Positions 1 through 6,427 of a stretch of DNA of 13,728 bases are shown here, piece after piece. How positions within the stretch are numbered: the stretch's first letter is position 1; every line of letters begins with the position of its first letter. The stretch spans positions 1-13,728 of the forward strand of contig UQSV01000048.1 in the NCBI GenBank assembly GCA_900543875.1, given 5' to 3'. Below the pieces are notes generated by a model. That model did no database searches. It saw only the letters and a list, made by a program, of their open reading frames with translations, and had not been told where the DNA came from. This DNA is from an uncultured Coriobacteriaceae bacterium. GTDB taxonomy: Bacteria; Actinomycetota; Coriobacteriia; Coriobacteriales; Atopobiaceae. Position numbers and translations under genes: made by a program.

Positions 1-176
1 TCGGTCGTTGTGCCGGGTTCCGCAGCGGCGGCTGTGTAGCGGGCTTTGTCATTCACCGTAGTGTTGTTTGCAGTGGTGGTTGCCTTATCCTGCAGCAGAC
101 CGGCTACGGTGACATTGCTGGCAACCTCCAGATTGGCTGCCGTGACACCGGTGCTGGTCTCATCTTTGGGTATGGC
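1..176 (-). other. Possible minus-strand coding fragment at the left edge
   Basis: Read on the minus strand in the phase antisense to the DUF3825 frame, this stretch gives an open, Thr/Ala/Asn/Val-rich peptide with pieces such as TSTGVTAANLEVASNVTVAG and KATTTANNTTVND. It has no Cys and resembles surface-exposed repeat proteins, whereas the plus-strand reading is Cys-rich and unlike DUF3825. GC by hand count is 106/180 for bases 1-180 against 46/60 for 241-300. It could be the end of a different gene joined here by rearrangement or misassembly. No start, stop or recognised domain is visible, so this is a weak call. Confidence 0.25.
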
Positions 177-1193
177 AACGCCCACGAGGCCGCCGGGCTC
201 GAGGGCCTGCCGCAGGCCGCCGGCGGCTACTGGGCCCAGCTTGCGCCCAAGCCCGCCGCAGGCACCGCCTCGCCCGACCCCATCCGCGACCTCGCCCAGT
301 TCATGGAGATCGGCACCTGGGAGCTTTGCCTGGGCACGCTCGCCACGGCCGCCGTGCCCGAGCGTTGGAACTATCCCGGCGAGGGCGTGGGCCGCGCCAG
401 CCGCTACGGCGTCCTGCGCGACTACCTCGCCGCCACGCTCGCACGCGTCCGCGCCACCGACGCGCTCGCCGTCTCGGCCGACGGGACGCTTGCCGCGTTC
501 GACACCGGCCTCGCCACGGCCATGGACGAGGAGCTCTACGCCGTGATGTCTGCCACCGGCACCGACATCCCCTGGCACCTCGACGGCTTTGCCACCGCGG
601 GCGCCGGCGAGTTGGGCGCCCGCCTCGTGGCGCAGCTGCCCGAGCTGCCCGTGCGAGCCTCCTACCTGCGCTCGATCGACGACGTCTGCGTGCGCGAGGG
701 CGCGCTCGTCATCCCCGACTACCGCTCGATCCTGGCCGACGGCGCAGACCGCCTGCCAAGGGGCTTCCTCACCGAGCAGCTCACGGGCACCCACGCGGAA
801 GAGGCGCTCGAGGCGTTGCTCGGAGGCGGCACTCCCGCCGAGCACGCGAGTGCGCTGCGCACGCTGTCGCGCACGATCTCGGGCGAGCCGGGGCGCTACC
901 GCAAGACGTGCCGCGCCATCGACGACGCCATCGACCTGGCCCGCAGGCGTAGCTGCCGAAGCTACCGCTACGTGGCGCCCGCCTACGACGCCGCGCGCGA
1001 CCGCATGGTCATGCTGCTGCCGCTCGCCATCGTCGACGACGCGCAGGTCGACTGCGCGCTGGCACTCGAGCTCATGCCCAGCGGCGCCTACCAGGCCGCG
1101 AGCGTCGCGTCGCTGCCGTGCGCCTACGCGGCCGCCCGCGCCGTGAGCGCCGAGATGCCCACCTGGCTCACTGCCGAGAAGGTCCTCGCGTAG
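3..1193 (+). CDS. DUF3825-domain protein, 5' end incomplete or outside the window
   Basis: The frame is open from base 3 to the TAG at 1191-1193. From about base 279 onward the translation resembles the uncharacterised DUF3825 family: an N-terminal block (DLAQFMEIGTWE), a Trp-Asn-Tyr motif, a YGVLRDYL segment, FDTGLAT, a central PELP...SYL block, and a C-terminal block with a Lys/Arg-rich helix, MVMLLPLAI and a final MPTWL. The function of the family is not established. The only in-frame ATG (303) cuts into the first conserved block, and there is no ATG, GTG or TTG in frame upstream, so the true start is either outside the window or lost at a sequence junction near 160-175. Codons before that point look unlike the rest, with five Cys in the first ~45 residues. 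The gene stands alone on the plus strand and converges on the phosphatase gene. The family call is from remembered conserved blocks; no profile search was run. Confidence 0.72.
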   Translation, partial: GRCAGFRSGGCVAGFVIHRSVVCSGGCLILQQTGYGDIAGNLQIGCRDTGAGLIFGYGNAHEAAGLEGLPQAAGGYWAQLAPKPAAGTASPDPIRDLAQFMEIGTWELCLGTLATAAVPERWNYPGEGVGRASRYGVLRDYLAATLARVRATDALAVSADGTLAAFDTGLATAMDEELYAVMSATGTDIPWHLDGFATAGAGELGARLVAQLPELPVRASYLRSIDDVCVREGALVIPDYRSILADGADRLPRGFLTEQLTGTHAEEALEALLGGGTPAEHASALRTLSRTISGEPGRYRKTCRAIDDAIDLARRRSCRSYRYVAPAYDAARDRMVMLLPLAIVDDAQVDCALALELMPSGAYQAASVASLPCAYAAARAVSAEMPTWLTAEKVLA

Positions 1194-1330
1194 ACGCGGC
1201 CGGCACTCTTATGCCGCGCTCGTGCTCGCGATAGCAGCATCGAGAAGGCCCTCGGGCAACGGCGGCCGGCACGTCCTCGCCGCCTCGCCCGTGAACCCTC
1301 GCCTAGCTGCGACTTTCATACTTAACGCAA

Positions 1331-1364
1331 CGCGCCCCGAGCAGCATCAGCCGCTCGGGGCGCG
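1331..1364 (+). terminator. Strong GC hairpin downstream of the DUF3825 gene
   Basis: A perfect 12-bp inverted repeat (CGCGCCCCGAGC / GCTCGGGGCGCG, arms 1331-1342 and 1353-1364) encloses a 10-nt loop and is followed by the T-rich stretch tctcgtttgcgccttt. It lies about 140 nt after the DUF3825 stop. The tail is not a clean T-run, so it may be a weak terminator or an mRNA 3'-stabilising hairpin. Confidence 0.6.
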
Positions 1365-1403
1365 TCTCGTTTGCGCCTTTCGCTGCCCTCCTCGCCCTCC
1401 CCG

Positions 1404-1486
1404 CCCCCAGAATCCTAGGAAAACGCCGTTAACCCTATCCACTAAATCGGGTTAACGGCTTTTTCCTAGGATTCTGTAATTGGGGG
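1404..1486. terminator. Bidirectional intrinsic terminator between convergent genes
   Basis: A long, nearly perfect inverted repeat has left arm 1404-1435 and right arm 1449-1486, with a 13-nt loop (1436-1448), one mismatch, and a 6-nt bulge in the right arm. The core stem GCCGTTAACCC / GGGTTAACGGC is followed by TTTTT on the plus strand (1460-1464) and by GTTTT on the minus strand, so it can terminate both converging genes. Beyond the U-tracts the pairing continues through GAATCCTAGG / CCTAGGATTC and CCCCCA / TGGGGG. The minus-strand phosphatase stop lies only 14 bp away. Confidence 0.85.
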
Positions 1487-1499
1487 CGCCGCGCCTGCT

Positions 1500-2294
1500 C
1501 TACTCCAGATACCGCCCGCGGAGCTCAGCAATGTCGGCGTCGGTGACGCCCAGGGCGTCATGCACGTAATCGTCGAGGCCGCCGAACTCGCGCTCAAGCC
1601 CCGCCACGGCGGCACGGATAAAGCGGATGTTGGCGTCGGTGCGCAGGCTCGGCGCCTCGTCGGTGTAGAGGTTGGTCGCGAGGTAGTCGTCCTCCATCTC
1701 AGGCCCCGGCACGCCCAGGATGTGCTCGAGCACCATCGTGCCCATGCCGCAGCGGTCGCGACCCACGTGACAGTGCCACAGTGCCGCGCCCTGTGTGTTC
1801 TCGAGAATCGAGCGGATGAACAGCCCATAGGCCGCGATGCCCGCCTCGCTCGTGAGGTGGTGCGGGTAGAACTCCTCCATGTAGGCGGCGGGGTCCTCGT
1901 CGTTGTCCTCGAGATCCGCAAGGCGGCGACGCGCCTCGGCGCTCTGCGAGATGCCTGCGAACACCTCATGCAGCACGTCGGCGTGCACGAAGCGCGCCTG
2001 GGGCAGTGCTCTCATGGGGTCGGGCGTCTCGGCCAGCTCGTCCTCGCCGCGGAAATCGACAACAAGCCGCAGGTCATAGACGTCACGCAGACGGGCGAGG
2101 TCCGCGTCGCTCGCCCAGCAGAGCAGGCCGCTACGCAGCAGCAGCCCCTTGCGCACATGGCGCCCGTCGACCGCGGGCAGGCCGCCCAGGTCGCGCGTGT
2201 TGGGGAGCTTCTCGAAGTCGATGCGCCCAAAGTTGGGGCGCAACGGGTTGTCGTTCGGCCCCGCCAGCGGGCGTCTGCGGTCTACATTAGTCAC
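1500..2294 (-). CDS. Tyrosine / dual-specificity protein phosphatase (Y_phosphatase3-like)
   Basis: A 264-residue protein of the Cys-dependent tyrosine phosphatase superfamily. The N-terminal block NTRDLGGLPAVDG (31-44), the LLLRSG segment (51-56) and the VVDFRG motif (78-83, with Asp80 and Arg82) are typical of the bacterial tyrosine/serine phosphatase group. The P-loop is HCHVGRDRCG, with nucleophile Cys175 and phosphate-binding Arg181 (CX5R). Family members usually have HCxAGKDRTG, so Lys to Arg and Thr to Cys are deviations, but the essential residues are present. The start is a GTG at 2292-2294, preceded on the minus strand by TTGGGGG as a modest ribosome-binding site. It has no signal peptide, so it is probably a cytoplasmic enzyme acting on phosphotyrosine or phosphoinositide-type substrates. 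Substrate is unknown. The gene ends beside the bidirectional terminator; the low-GC exonuclease gene lies 26 bp upstream. Confidence 0.85.
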   Translation of the reverse strand: MTNVDRRRPLAGPNDNPLRPNFGRIDFEKLPNTRDLGGLPAVDGRHVRKGLLLRSGLLCWASDADLARLRDVYDLRLVVDFRGEDELAETPDPMRALPQARFVHADVLHEVFAGISQSAEARRRLADLEDNDEDPAAYMEEFYPHHLTSEAGIAAYGLFIRSILENTQGAALWHCHVGRDRCGMGTMVLEHILGVPGPEMEDDYLATNLYTDEAPSLRTDANIRFIRAAVAGLEREFGGLDDYVHDALGVTDADIAELRGRYLE

Positions 2295-2320
2295 TTGAGA
2301 CCCCCAAGAAACGATAGCGC

Positions 2321-3463
2321 TTAGCAGAACAAATCGTCCTCTCGAACAATCTCAATTGGTACGCCCTTCTCCTTATATTCCATAGCCTTCTTGACCTTCT
2401 GGCCGTAATTTCCCATAGACCAGTTCTCATTACCGCAGTTTCCCACCACAACATAGGAGCACTTTTTCGTAACGCTCTTCAGACAGGTTCCGCCACGGCT
2501 TTCAATCATGGATTTAATCCCCTCTTTTGAGCCGTGCTCAAACTGCCCGGACAAGCAAAATGACTTGCCCTCGAACGAGACCCGACTTGACTGCACGGAA
2601 GCTACAGGATTGGTGAAATTGCGAAATAACTCAACCAATTCTTCCGATTCACGCTGGCTGATATCTCCGTCCGCAAGGGATTGAGCAAGAAGGCTCTCAA
2701 TTTTATGGACACACGGATCGTCCGAAAACAGGGGCTCAGAATAAATAAAAGCAAGGGCGGCCATCGCTTCATCTGCGGTAATTCTCCCATCACAAGAAAG
2801 AGAATTAAGCAGAGAAGCAAGCTGACGCATCGCAGTCGTCTTATTCGAATAGCTTATCCTGCCATGTCCTCCGCAGTGCCTCCGGTCTTGTCCGTTAGAC
2901 CTTGATTGCCCATGGACGCCCCAGACATAGCTCTCCAAGCACAGTTCTTCAAGATTGTCACCAGCTAAAGCCCAGAATATCTGCTCGCAGGCCGTGGTGT
3001 CATCGAGAGCGTGGTGATGAGCGCCCATGGAAAGCCCCAAATAATCGCAAACCGTAGGGAGTTTGTAGTTAGCGCACGACGGACAGCGTTCTAGAGCCAT
3101 CTCCTTGGTGCATACATACTTTGCGGGGCTCGCTTCTATCCCATAAGCGTTCATGTCTTTTGCCAATACGGACAAATCAAAAATTGCATTGTGGGCAACC
3201 AGAAGAGCTCCGGTGAACAGAGGCTCTAGCTGTTTTTGCCATACCTCCGAAAAGCACGGCTTTCCTTTAACCTGAAGAGGTGTAATACCATGGATGTCGA
3301 TGTTTCTATCAGCAAACTCTTCTTCAGGATCAACAAGCAGTTCTTTACGATCGAGGACATTTCTATCCAAATCGGTCTGAATCAACCCGATAGAGCAAAT
3401 ACGGTCGTTTCGGCCATTTGGCGTCTCTACATCAAGGAACAGAATTTTATCGAAATCGAGCAT
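2321..3463 (-). CDS. DnaQ-like DEDDh 3'-5' exonuclease with C-terminal BRCT domain
   Basis: A 380-residue, three-part protein. Residues 5-170 form an RNase T/DnaQ-type exonuclease with the DEDDh residues in place: Asp11 and Glu13 in FLDVET (Exo I), Asp96 in HNAIFD (Exo II), and His150/Asp155 in HHALDDT (Exo III). Residues about 205-285 are an all-helical region with two acidic turns (CDGRITADEA and DGDISQRESE) resembling TerB-like or EF-hand-like helices. Residues 298-380 are a BRCT domain (GKSFCLSGQF ... GGTCLKSVTKKCSYVVVGN). The start overlaps the ligA stop as TAATG (3461-3465), so translation is probably coupled. Exonuclease plus BRCT beside DNA ligase suggests a role in DNA repair or nick processing, but that is inference. 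GC content is far below the neighbouring genes, indicating acquisition from another genome. Confidence 0.86.
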   Translation of the reverse strand: MLDFDKILFLDVETPNGRNDRICSIGLIQTDLDRNVLDRKELLVDPEEEFADRNIDIHGITPLQVKGKPCFSEVWQKQLEPLFTGALLVAHNAIFDLSVLAKDMNAYGIEASPAKYVCTKEMALERCPSCANYKLPTVCDYLGLSMGAHHHALDDTTACEQIFWALAGDNLEELCLESYVWGVHGQSRSNGQDRRHCGGHGRISYSNKTTAMRQLASLLNSLSCDGRITADEAMAALAFIYSEPLFSDDPCVHKIESLLAQSLADGDISQRESEELVELFRNFTNPVASVQSSRVSFEGKSFCLSGQFEHGSKEGIKSMIESRGGTCLKSVTKKCSYVVVGNCGNENWSMGNYGQKVKKAMEYKEKGVPIEIVREDDLFC

Positions 3464-5790
3464 TAGTCCTCCTTGGGCTGCGGCACCAATCCGCTCGTCA
3501 GTATCTTCTCGAGATCGGTTTCCTCAAGGATTGAAACTCCAAGCGACTTGGCCTTTTCAAGCTTCGAGCCAGCTTTATCCCCGGCAATCACAAAGGATGT
3601 CTTTTTTGAAACCGAGCCTGAGACCTTCGCGCCCATCGCCTTAAGAGCGGCGCCAGCCTCAGGCCTAGTCCACTTTTCGAGAGTTCCAGTCAGTACAAAT
3701 GTCATGCCATCAAGAGGCTTAGATTCAATCAATTCAGCCGCAAGCGATGTCGCAGAGGCGAGCTCTTCAGAATTCTCTGTCTTCTCTTCTAGCGAGAAAC
3801 CAAGCTTAGAAAGCCTATCGAGCATAGCGATATTGTCCGGCACCGCTAGGAACGACTTAACGCTCAGGGCAATTTCGGGGCCAATGCCATCAATAGAAGC
3901 AATCTCATCGGCACTGGCAGATATCAAATTTGCAATGTTATTGAAACGTCTCGCAATTAGCTCCGCAACGCTCTTTCCAACCAGACGAATGCCAAGTGCG
4001 AAGAGAACCCTGGAAAGGGTCAGAGACCTTGAGGACTGCAATTCGTCAACGATCTTTTGGGCCGTCTTTTCCCCCACATAAATCGGCTCGCCAGCGTTCT
4101 CGACATTGCGCGTTGACTTATACGTCATGGGCGTACCGTCAGAATTGAAAAGCTGACGTCCGTTCTTATCAAATCGGAGATCGCCCTTCTTATGGCCTTC
4201 CTTTACATATCGCCCCGTTTCAAGGCCAGCGATTTGTTCCACTGTCAACTCGTATAAATCAGAAGGGTCATGGACAAGACCAGCGGAAAGGAGCTTGTCG
4301 ATTAGTTCAGAGCCAACTCCATCAATATCCATGCAGTCACGGCTCACCCAGTGGGCGAGGCGCTCGTGGGCCTGCGCCGGGCAGTCGATTGACACGCAGC
4401 GGAAGGCCACCTCACCCTCCTCGCGCACGACGGGGCTGCCGCAGCTGGGGCAGTGCGTGGGCATGCAGAACTCGGCGGCGGCCGCCGGGCGCAGCTCGAG
4501 CACGGGGCCCACGACCTCGGGAATCACGTCGCCAGCCTTGTGGACCACGATCGTGTCGCCCACTCGCACGTTCTTGCGGCGAATCTCGTCGAGGTTGTGC
4601 AGGGTTGCGCGCGCGATGGTGGAGCCCGCGACGACCACCGGGTCGAACTCGGCCACAGGCGTGAGCACGCCCGTGCGGCCCACCTGGATGCGAATCTCGC
4701 GCAGCACGGTGCGCTTCTCCTCGGGCGGGAACTTGAAGGCGATAGCCCAGCGCGGCGCACGGGCGGTAAAACCCAGCGCCTCCTGCCCCGCGAACGAGTC
4801 GACCTTCACCACGACGCCGTCGATGTCGTAGTCGAGCTCGTCGCGGTGCGCCAGCGCCTCGGCACAGAAGTCGTGCACCTCGTGGGCGCTCGTGCAGCGG
4901 CGGGCGTTGGGGTTAACGTTGAAGCCGCAGCTACGGAGCCACTCGAGGAACTGCCACTGCGTGGAGACGGCCAGCGGAGCTTCGTCGGCCACGGCGTAGA
5001 TGAACGTCTCGAGGTCACGGTGAGCCGTGATCTTGGGGTCCTTCTGGCGCAGGCTGCCAGCCGCCGCGTTGCGGGGGTTCGCGAACGGCTCGCGGCCCGC
5101 GGCGTCGGCGTCCTCGTTGAGGCGCACGAAGCTGTGCTTGGGCATGTAAACCTCGCCGCGCACCTCGATGGACTGGCCTAGGCCTCCGTCGGTCACGCGG
5201 GCCAGGCCGTCCGCCGCGAGGGCGTGCGGGACGTCCTTGATGGTGAGGACGTTGGCCGTGACGTTCTCGCCGGTGGTGCCGTCGCCGCGGGTGGCGGCGC
5301 GCACAAACTGGGCGTCGCGATACGTAAGGGCCACGCCCAGGCCGTCGATCTTGAGCTCGCAGGTGTAGGCAACCGGATGGTCGGGCGTGGAGCCCAGGGC
5401 CTCGTCGGTGCGGGCGAGCCACTCGTCGAGCTCGGCGAGGTTCATCGCGTCATCGATCGAGTACATGCGCTGGGCATGGCGCACCGGCTCGAACTGCTCG
5501 GAGACGTAGCCGCCCACGCGCTGGGTGTAGGAGTCGGGCGTGACGAGCTCGGGATGCACGGCCTCGATGGCCTGCAGCTCGCGAAGCAGGCGGTCGAACT
5601 CGGCATCGGTGACGGCCGGGTCGTCGAGGGCGTAGTAGCGGTAGGCATAGACGTTGAGCAAGCGGTTGAGCTCCGCCGCGCGCGCCCGCGGGCTCGTCGC
5701 TGGCCGCACTGGCGCCGCGCTCGCGCCCTTCTCGTCCATGTCGCCAAACAGCGACGCCTGCCCCTCGAGCACGTCCTTCTCGTTTGCCAC
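3463..5790 (-). CDS. ligA: NAD-dependent DNA ligase LigA (mosaic gene)
   Basis: Seals nicks in DNA using NAD+ during replication and repair. The 775-residue protein has the full domain order: Ia domain (~38-110, LNVYAYRYYALDDPAVTDAEFD), nucleotidyltransferase with catalytic Lys147 in ELKIDG, OB fold (~350-440), Cys4 zinc finger (Cys447, 450, 465, 470), HhH region (~485-655), and C-terminal BRCT (~693-765). I chose the GTG at 5788-5790 because GGGAGAA sits 5 nt upstream. An upstream ATG at 5892 would add 34 residues that are unlike LigA and has no ribosome-binding site. An ATG at 5802 is a weaker alternative. Around residue 485 (base ~4335) the DNA switches from about 68% GC to about 48-52% GC through to the stop, so the HhH and BRCT part appears recombined in from another lineage. 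Residues ~524-572 are an insertion relative to the usual LigA. Confidence 0.96.
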   Translation of the reverse strand: MANEKDVLEGQASLFGDMDEKGASAAPVRPATSPRARAAELNRLLNVYAYRYYALDDPAVTDAEFDRLLRELQAIEAVHPELVTPDSYTQRVGGYVSEQFEPVRHAQRMYSIDDAMNLAELDEWLARTDEALGSTPDHPVAYTCELKIDGLGVALTYRDAQFVRAATRGDGTTGENVTANVLTIKDVPHALAADGLARVTDGGLGQSIEVRGEVYMPKHSFVRLNEDADAAGREPFANPRNAAAGSLRQKDPKITAHRDLETFIYAVADEAPLAVSTQWQFLEWLRSCGFNVNPNARRCTSAHEVHDFCAEALAHRDELDYDIDGVVVKVDSFAGQEALGFTARAPRWAIAFKFPPEEKRTVLREIRIQVGRTGVLTPVAEFDPVVVAGSTIARATLHNLDEIRRKNVRVGDTIVVHKAGDVIPEVVGPVLELRPAAAAEFCMPTHCPSCGSPVVREEGEVAFRCVSIDCPAQAHERLAHWVSRDCMDIDGVGSELIDKLLSAGLVHDPSDLYELTVEQIAGLETGRYVKEGHKKGDLRFDKNGRQLFNSDGTPMTYKSTRNVENAGEPIYVGEKTAQKIVDELQSSRSLTLSRVLFALGIRLVGKSVAELIARRFNNIANLISASADEIASIDGIGPEIALSVKSFLAVPDNIAMLDRLSKLGFSLEEKTENSEELASATSLAAELIESKPLDGMTFVLTGTLEKWTRPEAGAALKAMGAKVSGSVSKKTSFVIAGDKAGSKLEKAKSLGVSILEETDLEKILTSGLVPQPKED

Positions 5791-6298
5791 GTCTTCTCCC
5801 ATCGTCTGCGTTTTCCGCATCCGATGGTACCGCAGCTTGCGGACACCCCGCGAGCGCGAGGGGTGCGCGGAATCTGCGCGCGGGCGAGCCATCTACCGAA
5901 CGTAAGCGCAAGCGGCGCGGCTGACGCATCCGCGCAAGCCGCCACGACCTTATCGCCCCGCTCTAAAACTGGCTCCTGTATTAGTGGAGAGGGACGCGAG
6001 AGCACCGGCTGCACGCAATCGGGGGTAGTGCATTCCGCTCCAGGTCCACGGCGACCCCGCAGAGACCGCATCTGCACACGAATCGGCCTCGTGCATCCCC
6101 GGCCAGGCCCGCGCCAGCTCCTTGACCCCCGGGGACGAATGCACTAGGCCAAATTACGTGCAGCATCCGCCGCGGGCGTCACTCTCCCCTAATACACAAC
6201 CCCAGATAACGTGCAGCGCCCCATCGCATGCAAATCTCCCCTAATACACAAGACCGGAATACATGCAGCATCCGCCGCCAGCACGCGCCCTGCGCAGC
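5791..6298. other. Non-coding stretch upstream of ligA
   Basis: Apart from the inverted repeat array, I see no gene, tRNA or clear promoter here. The first ~160 bp next to ligA (5791-5951) are GC-rich and should hold the ligA promoter, but no good -35/-10 pair stands out. Short frames through the region lack ribosome-binding sites and have no recognisable protein content. Confidence 0.5.
5952..6273. repeat. Six-copy inverted array of a degenerate 33-bp element
   Basis: Six related 33-bp units align without gaps. On the minus strand they are 5952-5984 (most degenerate), 6004-6036 and 6067-6099; on the plus strand 6136-6168, 6189-6221 and 6241-6273. Five of the six carry an internal dyad, TGCAC (or TACAC), 13 nt, then GTGCA (or ATGCA), with the 13-nt spacing kept exactly. 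Three copies (5952, 6189, 6241) share a flanking TCTCCMCTAATACA. Unit starts are 52, 63, 69, 53 and 52 bp apart, so the array is roughly symmetrical about base 6118. It occupies the gap between ligA (left) and the htrA terminator (right) and contains no convincing gene. It could be a multi-site operator, a remnant of mobile DNA or a structural element; I do not recognise it. Confidence 0.7.
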
Positions 6299-6335
6299 AA
6301 AAACGGGGCGGAGAAGCACGCGCTCCCCCGCCCCG
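6299..6335 (-). terminator. Intrinsic terminator of htrA
   Basis: On the minus strand, CGGGGCGG pairs with CCGCCCCG (arms 6328-6335 and 6304-6311), and inner G-U/A-U pairs extend the stem. It is followed directly by TTTTT (6303-6299). It lies about 90 nt beyond the htrA stop; the intervening 6336-6427 is GCC/GCA-rich and otherwise featureless. Confidence 0.85.
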
Positions 6336-6427
6336 CAAGGCTTACGTATGTCGCCGCAGCGCGCTCACCGTAGCCGCGTCAGCCGCCGCATCGCCGCAAC
6401 CGCACCAGCCGCCGCAGTCGCTATGGC

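Noticed and set aside
2321..3463. Exonuclease gene as part of a prophage or insertion sequence
   Set aside because: No integrase, transposase, terminal repeats or phage genes are visible; the low-GC segment is confined to this gene and the ligA 3' part.
5791..5892. Longer LigA start at 5892
   Set aside because: The extra residues are Arg/Ser/Pro-rich and unlike LigA, with no ribosome-binding site, whereas the GTG at 5790 has GGGAGAA at proper spacing.
5224..6147. 307-codon plus-strand frame spanning the ligA 5' end and the repeat array
   Set aside because: Overlaps the conserved ligA N-terminus antisense; no homology-like motifs or start signals.
5952..6273. CRISPR array
   Set aside because: Units are too diverged, occur in both orientations and have unequal gaps; no cas genes nearby.
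5952..6273. Integron attC sites or replication origin with DnaA boxes
   Set aside because: No GTTRRRY/RYYYAAC boxes, no integrase, and no TTATCCACA-type boxes in the units.
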